A stretch of DNA of 64,000 nucleotides from Paenibacillus macerans (GTDB lineage: Bacteria > Bacillota > Bacilli > Paenibacillales > Paenibacillaceae). A program made the translations under genes and the position numbers. Under the pieces are notes generated by a model. It was not told the DNA's origin. It did no database searches and saw only the letters and a program-made list of their open reading frames with translations. Shown here piece by piece: positions 33,929-42,925 of this stretch. Each line of letters opens with the position of its first letter. Position 1 is the first letter of the stretch. The stretch is from the NCBI RefSeq assembly GCF_023715465.1, contig NZ_JAMBOE010000020.1, positions 1-64,000 on the forward strand, in the 5' to 3' direction.

Positions 33929-34919
33929 GAAAATACCTCCTTTTCACGTCGGCCTCCGTCGCCAGCTCCAGCGTCATATGACCAGGTTCGCCTAACTCAT
34001 GGGAGACCGACGTCACGATCAGATTCAATCCGTTAAAATTCACCTTATCCCCGGCACGAACCGTGTTCAGATCCACACAGGTGACGCTAAAGGTCTGTCC
34101 CAGACCCATCAGCATGGATTCGGCGAACTTTTTGGCGGCACTGGCGGTTTTGACGTTTTCGTCCTGAACAATCCGCTGCAGCACGCCGTATTTGGCGGTC
34201 TCCCCATCCGCTACGGCCAGCACTTTGGATGGCGCATTTTCCTTCTGATCCTCGGTGCCGATAACCTTCACCCTTGTGACCGTGCCTTCCAGCGTGCGGT
34301 TTTGCGTCGCTTCCTCCAGCTGCTCCAGCACCCAGACCGTTTTGTTGCTGCCGATTTGAAAAAGCGTAAGCCCGGCAGGCGTCATCCGCGGAATGTACAT
34401 GTTGCCCCCAGCCTTAACCGTCTCTTTGAGATCGGACATGATCATGCTGTAAAGCGTCTGCGGCCGGTAGACGGCTTTTTTCAGTTTCGTTTTCGTGTCG
34501 GGAACCGAATCGAGCTTGATGTTCCAGTCCGCAGCGTATTTTCGCAGGCGTTGACTGGCCGTTCCTCCGGCCGGAAAAAGGCACTCATCCTCCGATTTCG
34601 CCAAATAAATCGTCCGGTCGTACACCGTCACCGTCATATGCTTTGTCTGCTTGATCGAGCTTGAGCATTCCCAGACGACGCCGGGGTGAAGCAGATGCAC
34701 CATGCTTTTGCCGCCAGCGCCTGAAGCGCCGCCATCCCCGTTAAACGGCACTCCGCTGATGCGGATTTCCTGCCCCGGTTCAATACCGGGAAAAGACGCC
34801 GGAATTTTCAGCTGTATCGTCCCCTGGTAAGAAATCTGGTCCAGCGAATCCTTCAGCGAAATCCCTTCCACCAGTTCGCGCAAATAATATTTGTTCTGCA
34901 GCACCACTTCGTAACTCAC
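33918..34919 (-). CDS. xkdQ: Phage hub protein (XkdQ/late control D-like)
   Basis: The 333-residue protein has the gpD/gp27-like hub pattern: QISYQGTIQLKIPASFPGIEPGQEIRISG, YDRTIYLAKSEDECLFPAGGTASQRL and GDKVNFNGLNLIVTSVSHELGEPGHMTLELA. It forms the central hub of the baseplate above the needle. Coupled with XkdP upstream and XkdR downstream. Confidence 0.88.
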   Translation of the reverse strand: MSYEVVLQNKYYLRELVEGISLKDSLDQISYQGTIQLKIPASFPGIEPGQEIRISGVPFNGDGGASGAGGKSMVHLLHPGVVWECSSSIKQTKHMTVTVYDRTIYLAKSEDECLFPAGGTASQRLRKYAADWNIKLDSVPDTKTKLKKAVYRPQTLYSMIMSDLKETVKAGGNMYIPRMTPAGLTLFQIGSNKTVWVLEQLEEATQNRTLEGTVTRVKVIGTEDQKENAPSKVLAVADGETAKYGVLQRIVQDENVKTASAAKKFAESMLMGLGQTFSVTCVDLNTVRAGDKVNFNGLNLIVTSVSHELGEPGHMTLELATEADVKRRYFLDN

Positions 34920-35560
34920 TGCGGCATCACCAGCTTTTGACCGGGTTTGATTTTGTTCGGGTCCTTACCGATCGTTTTCTGATTCGCTTTGTAAATCTGC
35001 TGCCACTTCGAGCTGTCGCCGAGCTCCAGTTTAGCGATTTTGGACAGCGTATCGCCGGATTTGACGACGTAGGTTTTCGCCGGCTTTTTCGTATCCGGAC
35101 GGGTCGATTTTTTGGCTGAAGCCCCCGCCGAAGCTGCCGTATGAACCTTCATTTCCCGCCAAGTCCGGGCGGTCAGGTCGAAGTACACGTCCCCCGGCTC
35201 CCCGCCTTTAAAGCTGCTGTTATGTGCCGCAATCATAACGAGCACGTTCACCGCCGTACCGGAAATAATCAGCCGCACCGGCGATTTGCTGTTCATCATC
35301 GTGGTCAGCTGATTCATCGCCTCCTGCGGGTCGGGGAGATTTTCATAGTTGCAGTATCCCGGATCATAAACCGCCGAAAAAAAAGAAGAGAAGGCGATCT
35401 CTTTCACCTTCTCTCCAGCCGGAAAATCGTATTCCCCCAGCGACAAAATATTGACCGTCTCCAGCGCCTTCCCGCGGGAAATCGTAATTTCATCCGGATT
35501 CACCGGAAAATAAAAGTCATTGCCCGATCCGTCAATCAAATGGATTTCCATCTTTCTCAT
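34916..35560 (-). CDS. xkdP: LysM tail protein (XkdP)
   Basis: A 214-residue protein has an N-terminal tail-associated part (EIHLIDGSGNDFYFPVNPDEITISRGK) and a C-terminal LysM domain (about 165-212, YVVKSGDTLSKIAKLELGDSSKW). LysM binds peptidoglycan, so it may help the puncturing tip or the assembly at the wall. Gene order fits XkdP of PBSX. Confidence 0.9.
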   Translation of the reverse strand: MRKMEIHLIDGSGNDFYFPVNPDEITISRGKALETVNILSLGEYDFPAGEKVKEIAFSSFFSAVYDPGYCNYENLPDPQEAMNQLTTMMNSKSPVRLIISGTAVNVLVMIAAHNSSFKGGEPGDVYFDLTARTWREMKVHTAASAGASAKKSTRPDTKKPAKTYVVKSGDTLSKIAKLELGDSSKWQQIYKANQKTIGKDPNKIKPGQKLVMPQ

Positions 35561-35567
35561 CGCCCCC

Positions 35568-37436
35568 TTACTTCAGATTTTGCATGGCGAACCTGACCTC
35601 ATTGGCGATTCTCAAGCCCGCCGCTTTAGCAAGTTCTTCATAATTAATCTCGTCTTTGTTGACGGTGAGGTTGAGGGCGCCTTGGGCGACGGAAACGTTG
35701 ATTTGATAGCCAGTGTTCTCTTTTGAATATGTTTTTTCCGGTGAATTGATTTGGTTTGAATCAAAAGAAGGAAGAACTGCATCAGGCACTGATGTTCCCA
35801 TAATTCTACGACTTTCTTTACCCGGACTCATTGTTCCCCCTACGCTCGGGGCTAACAAACTTCCCTTGGTATTCAACTGTGTGCCTAAATTATTTATTGG
35901 TTCTTCTTGATTACTGCTAGAAAAGCCCCAAAGGTCGTTCCATGCTTTAGTCCATACTTTTTTATATTCATTAAAATTCCATGATGGCTTAAAACTTGAG
36001 CTAGATAATGGCTCGGGTTTAACTATACTTTGTACTACAGGATGATTCCAAAATTCCTTCCAACCAAACGGAGAGACGCTGTCCGTATAGTAATCTTCTG
36101 GAAATCCAAACAACGGGTTTCTATACTTTCGATCCCCTGCCTTATGTCCTAATACAAAGTCAGTTAATTCTGCAGAAATGTTATATCCATCATTCAATAA
36201 CAAAATTTTTCCTAGCGGGCTAATTGCTTCTCCAAAGCCTTTGGTTGCTCCGCTAGCAAGCCCAGCAACAGGTTTTGGTACTTTACTCAAATCAGTTATA
36301 AGATATTTACTCAAACCGTTGTTCCATTTACCAAGTTTTCCCCATAACCAGGTTGAAAACAACGAAGTTGCGACACTTTTAAAAATATTTATGGTTTCCT
36401 CTTCCCACTTCGCCAACTTCTTATCGGTTTCAGCAACTGGACTAAAGCTTACCCCTCCCAGCTTCTCACCAATTTGATTAGGGTCAAGGACGGATAAAAA
36501 CGCTTGGAAGAATGCCTCTCCTGCTCGTAACCCCGCCTCTGCATAAATCGATCCACTATACCCCGATTTTATACCGGTCTCTGGAATATTGGGGGTAGAT
36601 TCTATAGATTTGGGGGCAGTTACTTGAGCTTTATCTTTTAAACCATCTTTAAGAAAGCTTAAAACATCATAGTATCCATCTTCATAAAATCCCGGTCTTC
36701 TAGTCTTGTTGAAATCCCATGGTTTCATAAAGTCCGGAAGAGAGGCAGTAAAGGGATTAGTATCACTTTTTCCGGAAAATCCAGGCTTTTTAACCGTGTC
36801 GTTACTCTTGTTGTTGCCCTCCTTGATTATAATATCCGTTACAGAGGGCGAAAGTAGACTAGAACCACCTTCTCCTGATACCCCCAAGTCGCTACTCTTT
36901 TTCGGTTTCCCCGAACTCCCCCCGCTATTTCCAGTTCCACTCGCCTTTACCGCATCCCCCAACCCCAGCGCCTGCATCATAACATCCTTCAATCCACCGC
37001 CAAGCGCACTGGCGATCGACGAGGAGATGCGCTGCATCGTGCTTTTGCCGTCGGAGCTTATCCATTTCGTAAAAGAATCCCCAACCACGGTCTCCCAGTC
37101 GACTCCGGCGACCGATACGCGCCAACGGGGGGCGCTCAGCGCCGCAAGCGTGGTGTAAAGCTTAACAGCCGCTTGGGACGCGCGGTCGTCGAGCTGGACG
37201 ACCGGCCTGACCGTGGTGCGGTGCAGCCGCGTCAGCGTGTCGCCGATTTTACGGGCGGCCGAGGAGAAGTGGTCGTCCAGCGTGACGGCGGGTTTGATTC
37301 GCGTTTTGCCCAAAAGCCCGGCGCGGCGCTGGGTTTGCTGCAGCAGCTTGTCCAGGGAACGCAGCTTTTTTTGCGTTTTGTCAATGTCGCGGTTATCGAT
37401 CTCGATATCAAGCTCATAGATCTCTTTGTCGGCCAT
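35568..37436 (-). CDS. xkdO: Short tail tape-measure protein (XkdO-like)
   Basis: The 622-residue protein has an N-terminal helical part (1-125, IDKTQKKLRSLDKLLQQTQRRAG) like tape measures, a low-complexity and AT-rich middle (about 170-560) and a C-terminal VNVSVAQGALNLTVNKDEINYEEL typical of the end of tape-measure proteins. PBSX XkdO is about 1330 residues, so this one is half as long and would give a short tail. The AT-rich centre looks replaced or foreign. The last 60 residues fit the family well. Confidence 0.75.
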   Translation of the reverse strand: MADKEIYELDIEIDNRDIDKTQKKLRSLDKLLQQTQRRAGLLGKTRIKPAVTLDDHFSSAARKIGDTLTRLHRTTVRPVVQLDDRASQAAVKLYTTLAALSAPRWRVSVAGVDWETVVGDSFTKWISSDGKSTMQRISSSIASALGGGLKDVMMQALGLGDAVKASGTGNSGGSSGKPKKSSDLGVSGEGGSSLLSPSVTDIIIKEGNNKSNDTVKKPGFSGKSDTNPFTASLPDFMKPWDFNKTRRPGFYEDGYYDVLSFLKDGLKDKAQVTAPKSIESTPNIPETGIKSGYSGSIYAEAGLRAGEAFFQAFLSVLDPNQIGEKLGGVSFSPVAETDKKLAKWEEETINIFKSVATSLFSTWLWGKLGKWNNGLSKYLITDLSKVPKPVAGLASGATKGFGEAISPLGKILLLNDGYNISAELTDFVLGHKAGDRKYRNPLFGFPEDYYTDSVSPFGWKEFWNHPVVQSIVKPEPLSSSSFKPSWNFNEYKKVWTKAWNDLWGFSSSNQEEPINNLGTQLNTKGSLLAPSVGGTMSPGKESRRIMGTSVPDAVLPSFDSNQINSPEKTYSKENTGYQINVSVAQGALNLTVNKDEINYEELAKAAGLRIANEVRFAMQNLK

Positions 37437-37504
37437 TCGTTACCTCCTTTCTCCGCACTTCGCCTGCCTGCCCGGAAGCGGGAAAACCGGGAGCCGGGAG
37501 ACAC

Positions 37505-37654
37505 TCACTGCATCTCCAGCTCCCGCTCCGCAAACGCTCTAAGCAGCAGACGCTCTCCTTTGGGGAGCGACCAGTATTCCCCGGGGCGCAGATGATGCCG
37601 CGTCCATAAATGGAACAGCAGCGTCGTCGTGCCGCCGGAGCCGATCAGTTTTTT
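37505..37654 (-). other. -1 frameshift extension of the tail chaperone (gpGT-like)
   Basis: The zero-frame gene ends CTA AAA AAC TGA. The heptamer A-AAA-AAC (37648-37654) is a canonical -1 slippery site in the correct phase. The -1 frame continues LIGSGGTTTLLFHLWTRHHL and so on for 47 codons to a stop at 37505, giving a 201-residue product. Tail chaperone genes of long tails commonly use such a shift. Confidence 0.85.
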
Positions 37655-38109
37655 AGGTCATCGATGTCGACCCCAAAGCCGGAAATCTCCAGCACTTTAT
37701 CGCCGACGGCGTCCAGTTCCCCGGCCAGCAGCAGGCGGCGCACCGCCTCTTCCCCGCCGGACAGCTTCAGCCGGCTGATCAGGCGGTCGTCGCCCCAGCC
37801 GCTCAGCTTCAAACTTTGCGCTTCCCCGCCGTTCTCCCGCTTCTTAACCACTTCCAGCGAGGCGGTCGCTTCCTTGATCAACGCGGCGTTAAACAGCTCG
37901 CTGTCGATTTTTTCCGTGACCTGGCCTTTCGTCGTTTTGCGGATCGTGCACCGCTCCCGGATCGCGTCCACCTTGCTGGACGTGAGTCCGCGCAGCGTAA
38001 CCCTTAAGCCCAGCCGCCCGATAAAAACGGTCTCCTCCGGCAAATTCGCCGCCGTCTCAAAAAGACCGTCCAAAATTTCCTGCTCATTCAACAGCCCGTC
38101 CTGACTCAA
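37645..38109 (-). CDS. xkdN: Tail assembly chaperone (XkdN)
   Basis: This 154-residue protein starts MSQDGLLNEQEILDGLFETAANLPEETV. GLRVTLRGLTSSKVDAIRERC and LISRLKLSGGEEAVRRLLLAGELDAVGDKVLEISGF follow the PF08890/XkdN pattern. It binds the tape measure during tail assembly. Its 3' end has the slippery site described for the extension. It lies after the tube gene and before the tape measure, the normal order. Confidence 0.9.
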   Translation of the reverse strand: MSQDGLLNEQEILDGLFETAANLPEETVFIGRLGLRVTLRGLTSSKVDAIRERCTIRKTTKGQVTEKIDSELFNAALIKEATASLEVVKKRENGGEAQSLKLSGWGDDRLISRLKLSGGEEAVRRLLLAGELDAVGDKVLEISGFGVDIDDLKN

Positions 38110-38152
38110 AATGGTTCCTCCTTCTTTTTCGTAACTGGCCTAATAACCAAAA

Positions 38153-38569
38153 TTAAGACGCCACGATCGGGTCCAGCAGCTCGTATGACTCGAACGTAAA
38201 CGGCGTTTCCTCGGTGACTTCTTCGCCAGCCGTCCAGTTGGCCAGTTGGATTTTGTCCACCATGCAGTTGTTCAACTGAACCCGCTCGAAGCCATAAGCC
38301 TCCGGGTCGTCCAGCTTATGGATGATCGAAAACTTCTGGAATCCCCGCGCGATCATATCGGACGTTACTTTGTAGCCGCTCATCGTGCCTGTCCCTTTTT
38401 TGCGCCCCAGCTTGTAAACGGTATAGTCGGTGCCAACGAGATTCAGTTCCTTCTTCTCCGCTTCGACGTTAGCCTCCAGATGATTCAAATTCGATTGCCA
38501 TTGGCCTTCGATAAAAATTTGCCCGTACGTGCCCATGATAACGCGGCCGGGATCAAGAAATTGTGCCAT
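38153..38569 (-). CDS. xkdM: Tail tube protein (XkdM)
   Basis: A 138-residue protein (MAQFLDPGRVIMGTYGQIFIEG start; ATG after GGGGAGA) with KKELNLVGTDYTVYKLGRKKGTGTMSGYKV, the pattern of DUF2001/XkdM tube proteins. It makes the inner tube under the sheath. Confidence 0.92.
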   Translation of the reverse strand: MAQFLDPGRVIMGTYGQIFIEGQWQSNLNHLEANVEAEKKELNLVGTDYTVYKLGRKKGTGTMSGYKVTSDMIARGFQKFSIIHKLDDPEAYGFERVQLNNCMVDKIQLANWTAGEEVTEETPFTFESYELLDPIVAS

Positions 38570-38591
38570 AGATAAACTCTCCCCTCAAAAA

Positions 38592-40049
38592 TTATTGCAC
38601 GTAAAACGTGCCGAAAATTTGTTCCATCACATCGGTGTCGTCCGCTTTCCACGCCAGGAAAACCTGATCGTCTTCAGGGACAAATTGCGGCGCGCTGCCA
38701 TAGAAACGCGGATCAAGCGTGACGTCGAAGCCCGTTGCCTCAATGACGCTCTCCGCGGCCAACGTCTGCAAATACTGCTTCCCGGCGCCGATCAGGGCCA
38801 GCCGGCCTTCCTCGGTGTTGTTCACCTTGCCGATGTAATAGTCCTCGGCGGTGCGCTGCAAATCGGCGTTGATCTGGTCGATGACGCGGATTTTGCGGAT
38901 TTTTTTCCAGCCTTTGTTCTGGCCTTGGCGTGGAGAAATCAAGCTGTTCACGCCGCGCAGCACCTTCACCCTGCGGCCGTCATGGACGAGCAGGAAAACG
39001 CCGCCTTTCACCGCCTGCTCCTGTTCGGAGCGGGTCCAGCGCCGCGTAACATCGTCGAAAGGCGAAGCCGCATACGTCGTCGATTCCTTGAGCGACTGAC
39101 CGGCGATCAGCCCGGCAACCCAAGCGGCGATTTGTGCAGAACTGTACTCTTTGCCGTTCAGGACCGCACCGGTGCCGACGTTGACGATGCCCTCATAATC
39201 GATGACGGCGCTGCGGGCGATCGCTTTGCTCACCGCGTCGGCCCCGGTATCTTCGGCCGCCGATCCGCCCAGCACCGCGAGAACGCCTTTGCCCTCTTCA
39301 CGGACGCGTTTCACCCAAGCTACGATGCTGGTGCGCAGTGCCGGATCCGACACCCCGTCGAGCGTCAACACGTGGAAGTCCTGCGTTTCAAAAGCGGTGA
39401 TAGCCGCCACATAATCGGCGTTCGTGATGCCGGAAATGCCGCTTTCCCCGCCGGTCAAAGCCGCACCGGACACATCGGCCAGCGCGCCTTCACCGGCAAC
39501 CTCCGCCGTAATCCAAAGGTTGGCCGTGTCCGCGTTGATCGCGGCCGCCGCAAGCTCGGCCGATCCGCTGCCCAGCGCAAACGTCCGCAGCAGCGTCGAA
39601 CCTTCATACAGCTTCAATTCCTTGCTGCCAGAAACGGACAGGCTCGGTTGAACCGTAACTTTAAAGCTGTTGCCGCGTTTGCCCGGATATTTGGCCTTGA
39701 GCAAAAGCGAAGCAGCCCCTTCCGCATTGTTCAGCTTGAGCGATGCCTCCGCCGCCGTCCCGTCGGCGATCCGGTAGGCGAGCAGCTTCTTTGGCCCGCC
39801 CAACAGAGCAAGGTACAGCGTCGTCAACGCGGTCGCCCCATCGGACTCATCGTCCCCGAACAGTTCCCGGATCGCCGCTTCGTTCGCTACCTCCGCGAAT
39901 TGTCCCACCGGTCCCCAGTGGGCTTTGACCGGAGCGACGACAACGCCGCGCGCTCCCGACCCAATCGCGGTCCCCGCCGCGCTCACAAAATTCATATACA
40001 GTCCCGGCAAAACCGGCTGATCCGTTAAACTCCATGTTCCTCCTGCCAT
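38592..40049 (-). CDS. xkdK: Contractile tail sheath protein (XkdK)
   Basis: The start is ATG 40049, eight bases after AAGGTG; a GTG at 40055 is too close. This 485-residue product has the phage tail sheath pattern: PGLYMNFVSAAGTAIGSGARGVVVAPV, TDGVSDPALRTSIVAWVKRVREEGKGVLAVLGG and the C-terminal FGTFYV. A sheath with tube and gpJ proves a contractile tail. It is the largest structural gene. Confidence 0.93.
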   Translation of the reverse strand: MAGGTWSLTDQPVLPGLYMNFVSAAGTAIGSGARGVVVAPVKAHWGPVGQFAEVANEAAIRELFGDDESDGATALTTLYLALLGGPKKLLAYRIADGTAAEASLKLNNAEGAASLLLKAKYPGKRGNSFKVTVQPSLSVSGSKELKLYEGSTLLRTFALGSGSAELAAAAINADTANLWITAEVAGEGALADVSGAALTGGESGISGITNADYVAAITAFETQDFHVLTLDGVSDPALRTSIVAWVKRVREEGKGVLAVLGGSAAEDTGADAVSKAIARSAVIDYEGIVNVGTGAVLNGKEYSSAQIAAWVAGLIAGQSLKESTTYAASPFDDVTRRWTRSEQEQAVKGGVFLLVHDGRRVKVLRGVNSLISPRQGQNKGWKKIRKIRVIDQINADLQRTAEDYYIGKVNNTEEGRLALIGAGKQYLQTLAAESVIEATGFDVTLDPRFYGSAPQFVPEDDQVFLAWKADDTDVMEQIFGTFYVQ

Positions 40050-40051
40050 TT

Positions 40052-40351
40052 TCACAGCACCTTCTTCCCCAAAAATTGTTTGACAAGCCGCTTGGCTTCA
40101 TCCACTTGCATCTCCACTTGCATCATCTCTTTGCCAGTTCCGGCCCCGGCCCCGGCTCCAGCTACAGCTCCGGCCAGCACCTCCGGCTTGACCCCCAGCA
40201 GCGTTTCGGACGCCGCCATCAGTTCATGAAGCGGATAACTGTTAACTGTAGCTCCAGCTTCCACGACTTTCGCAGCAGCAGCTTCCTGAGCCGCCTTCGT
40301 CTGGGCTGCCTTCGTGGCTATCGTTCCCTTTTTCCCTGCCACTTGCCTCAC
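40052..40351 (-). CDS. Small tail-cluster protein
   Basis: This 99-residue protein has an Ala-rich helix and a GAVAGAGAGAGTGKE stretch in the middle, with a hydrophilic C-terminus (DEAKRLVKQFLGKKVL). It overlaps the preceding gene by four bases and the sheath follows within three. No family is recognised; it belongs to the tail cluster by position. Confidence 0.7.
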   Translation of the reverse strand: MRQVAGKKGTIATKAAQTKAAQEAAAAKVVEAGATVNSYPLHELMAASETLLGVKPEVLAGAVAGAGAGAGTGKEMMQVEMQVDEAKRLVKQFLGKKVL

Positions 40352-41247
40352 CTCATATTGGATTGATAATGGACGTATTGCATGAGCGGCGCTTCCTCCG
40401 CCGGTTTGGCGGTGCGCCGAACTAGCGAAACGGTCAGCGGCCCCACCGCCGCTGTCGTCCCCATTGCCGCCCCGGTTCCCGAGCCGGCCGCCGGAACGCT
40501 CATCCTTGGCTCGCCGATGCGCAGAAACGTCCGCTCCGCGCGGTCCAGCGGGATTTTCACCGCGGCGCCCAACGCCTCAAGCAGCTTCAACATGCCCGCG
40601 TGCTCCCGGTCGGCATCCTCCGCCCGGAAAAACGCAATCATCCGCTTTTCGATCTCATAGGATGACGGACTGAGCGTCCGCACGTCCATGCCGATCATTT
40701 GCCACAGCACAGCGGGCCTTGCATGGCCAGGCGGCCAAGCTCCGCAAAACGCCGACCACTCCGGGCCAAGCGTCTGCTTCGTCCAGTTGGCTAACGCCGT
40801 AAGCCACAAATCGCCGGTAATCTGCACCGGTTCCGCGACAGGCTGCGGCGACAGCAGCGCGATCTGCATCCCGCGCTTTACCGCCCCGCGTTCTTCGTCA
40901 AAGACATCTCCCGCTGAGCCCGAGATCCCCGCATACAAAACGGCCCAAAGCTCTCCGCTTTCCGCCTGCAGCAGCTGCTTGTCGAGTGCATTGACGACGA
41001 GTTCGGCCAGCCGGTTCAATTCCTCCGGGACAGCCGCGGATACATAGAGATCGAGTTCATTTAAAAGTCTGAGCCCTTTCCAAATGCTGCCCGCACTATC
41101 CCCGCCGCCCGGCCGCACAACCGCAAAAGGCAGCGTGCTTCCCGTTTGGGCCGGAGGAAGCGAATCGTATATTTCCTTCAACTCCGGCACGGATTCCAGC
41201 AGTTTGCCGCGAATTACGCTTACTGCATCTCTAGCAATGATGCTCAC
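40348..41247 (-). CDS. Tail-cluster protein, possible tail terminator
   Basis: A 299-residue protein has an N-terminal part (IIARDAVSVIRGKLLESVPELKEIYDSLP; ELDLYVSAAVPEELNRLAELVVNAL) resembling tail-completion proteins in layout and a C-terminal part with RTLSPSSYEIEKRMIAFFRAED. No clear family. It is just before the sheath gene, where a terminator or head-tail factor would be, although head genes are missing here. Confidence 0.65.
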   Translation of the reverse strand: MSIIARDAVSVIRGKLLESVPELKEIYDSLPPAQTGSTLPFAVVRPGGGDSAGSIWKGLRLLNELDLYVSAAVPEELNRLAELVVNALDKQLLQAESGELWAVLYAGISGSAGDVFDEERGAVKRGMQIALLSPQPVAEPVQITGDLWLTALANWTKQTLGPEWSAFCGAWPPGHARPAVLWQMIGMDVRTLSPSSYEIEKRMIAFFRAEDADREHAGMLKLLEALGAAVKIPLDRAERTFLRIGEPRMSVPAAGSGTGAAMGTTAAVGPLTVSLVRRTAKPAEEAPLMQYVHYQSNMR

Positions 41248-41411
41248 CTCCTTTCCAGGTGAAACTCATCGATCACGCAGCGCGGAAGGCTGCAAAACTG
41301 TCTGGTTCCTTCAAAACGTCCCCAAATGCAGTCCCGGCAGCGTTCCGGCTGAGCCCAGACCTGCGCCGAAGCCTTTATCGGCGGGCTATTGCTCTTTTTC
41401 CGCACACGCAT
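41244..41411 (-). CDS. Small Cys-rich phage protein
   Basis: The start is set at ATG 41411 (MRVRKKSNSPP); the frame before it lacks a ribosome site. This 55-residue product has CRDC...FCSLPRC, a probable zinc-binding group of four cysteines. It is the first structural-side gene after a terminator and overlaps the next gene by four bases. Confidence 0.7.
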   Translation of the reverse strand: MRVRKKSNSPPIKASAQVWAQPERCRDCIWGRFEGTRQFCSLPRCVIDEFHLERR

Positions 41412-41423
41412 CCTTCCTTCCAA

Positions 41424-41450
41424 AACAAAAACCGCTGATGGCTCAGCGGC
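41424..41450 (-). terminator. Terminator in front of the tailocin structural genes
   Basis: On the minus strand CCGCTGA/TCAGCGG stem followed by five U then GTTTTGG, immediately upstream of the Cys-rich gene's ribosome site. It may limit read-through into the tail genes. Confidence 0.7.
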
Positions 41451-41969
41451 TTTTGCAAAGTTTATAGTCGGGATCAGATCAGGTGTCCCTGATTTCCACA
41501 TTACCAATTTATCACGGATAAACCCAAGCGAACGGACAAGCAGCGGACAAGTGGCGGACATTCACCGGACAGCAAACGGACAAGTGCGTGAAAAGTGCAT
41601 AGGAAAGGTATAGTGCCCGGAAAAGTTTCTGCAAAAACCACGCTGCCTGAGAAACTCTTCGGCGTAAAGCTCGAGCGTAAAAAATAAGTACATAAAATAC
41701 CCTTATTCCAGCCACATCCATCCATTTGAGAGAAATAGGGGAAATTTATACCGCTATTTTCCCTCGTCGCAAGAAAATGCCCATGTTTCGGACTATTCTT
41801 AGGAAAATAAGTACATAAAATGTCGCTAATGGAGATGAACCTGCTAGGTTCCGGAATATAAGCACATAAAGTGTCGCTATTTTTGAAGGCCGGCGATGAA
41901 CCAACGGCCAGCCCACGACCAGCCGACAGTCAGCTAACAGTCAACGTGCTCCACCTCATCTGAAAAATG
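41451..41969. other. Intergenic region between activator and tail genes
   Basis: No gene is visible. It contains three repeat copies and GGACAAG/GGACA-type runs (41530-41590). The late promoter of the tail operon should be here or just before the terminator, but no clear SigA promoter is seen. Confidence 0.4.
41680..41881. repeat. Three copies of a 25-bp dispersed repeat
   Basis: AATAAGTACATAAAAT (41687, 41808) and ATAAGCACATAAAGT (41860) with following TGTCGCTA in the last two copies are three versions of one motif. They lie between the activator and the tail genes. Confidence 0.65.
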
Positions 41970-41994
41970 AAAAAAGGCCGGCATCAGCCGACCT
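41970..41994 (-). terminator. Terminator of the ArpU-like gene
   Basis: On the minus strand GGTCGGC/GCCGGCC stem and six U, overlapping the last codons of the gene. Confidence 0.75.
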
Positions 41995-42478
41995 CGTGTT
42001 TCGTTTTTTTCGTCTCTTCTTGCTCCTCATAAACCTCAAGCCTCATCGCCGCTGCCAAAATGCGGATGGCGCTGGCTTTGATCCGCCGATAGGTCCGGTC
42101 ACTGATGCCCATTTCGCCGCAGCTGATAAAATCGTATTCCCCTTCCGGGCTGAGATAGCTGCGCTCGATCACTTCCCGCTGATCCGCCGACAGTTTCTCC
42201 ATCGCCATGTCGAGCAGTTCCGATTTCCGGATCAGCTCCGCTTCCTTGTCGGCATTCCGAATCGCCAGGTGCTCGGTTGGTTTGCTGACTTGATAGGTAG
42301 CGCCATGATACCGGGGTTCATATCCGGGCGTAATCATCGCCTCCTGCCGGATCATTCCGATTTGCCGGAACTGCCTCACTTCCTCCAACCGTTTTTCCAC
42401 CGCCAACCGGGTAGCCGCCTCATCGACCGGCACCGAACTAAAAAATGTAGTATATACATGAATCCGTCTTCTTCCCAT
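41984..42478 (-). CDS. ArpU/Xpf-like late-gene activator
   Basis: This 164-residue protein is sigma-like: the N-terminal helix, ELLDMAMEKLSADQREVIERSYL and a C-terminal HTH (EYDFISCGEMGISDRTYRRIKASAIRIL). This is the pattern of ArpU and Xpf-type proteins that activate phage late operons. It is divergent from the repressor and stands before the tail operon, whose transcription it would switch on. Confidence 0.82.
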   Translation of the reverse strand: MGRRRIHVYTTFFSSVPVDEAATRLAVEKRLEEVRQFRQIGMIRQEAMITPGYEPRYHGATYQVSKPTEHLAIRNADKEAELIRKSELLDMAMEKLSADQREVIERSYLSPEGEYDFISCGEMGISDRTYRRIKASAIRILAAAMRLEVYEEQEETKKTKHEVG

Positions 42479-42552
42479 TAGAAGCCCTCCTGTCCATTAT
42501 GCTAAAATGAATGCCGCGGTTCTCGGATCTATAAAAACGGGTTCTAAACTCA

Positions 42553-42886
42553 TTGCCATTTTGGTAACTCCGGACGCCTCCGCTTGTCCGCTGCCGTTTT
42601 GCACACCTCCTTCTCATCTATTTTCCCTCCTCAATTTTACCATTTTGGTAAGTTGTATCCTAATTATAGATTACCATTTTGGCAATGTCAATATATTAAA
42701 TTGCCACTTCGGCAACTTCATGATCACCTTAATTCTTCCATTTATTATGCAGAGGAACATATAGTTGCTATCGTACAGGGTTAAATAAGTACGGAATTCA
42801 TTAAAGTTCAAACGCAGGGCATTGTTAATTTTGCCAATTCGTCATCCCATCTAAATAAATCTTTTCTTATTTACCATTCTGTCAAT
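42553..42886. promoter_or_regulatory. Array of five repressor operators
   Basis: The near-palindrome TTRCCATTTTGGYAA occurs at 42553-42567 (TTGCCATTTTGGTAA), 42637-42651 (TTACCATTTTGGTAA), 42671-42685 (TTACCATTTTGGCAA) and 42701-42715 (TTGCCACTTCGGCAA). A weaker site, TTACCATTCTGTCAA (42872-42886), overlaps the promoter of the XRE gene. They separate the activator from the repressor and are likely its binding sites. Confidence 0.8.
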
Positions 42887-42925
42887 TTATGATATACTGA
42901 ATTAAACGGCGAAAGAGGAGTATGT

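Noticed and set aside
38529..40028. A 499-codon plus-strand open frame
   Set aside because: It is antisense to the sheath gene, has Arg-rich, unstructured translation and no ribosome site; it is a G+C-rich shadow frame.
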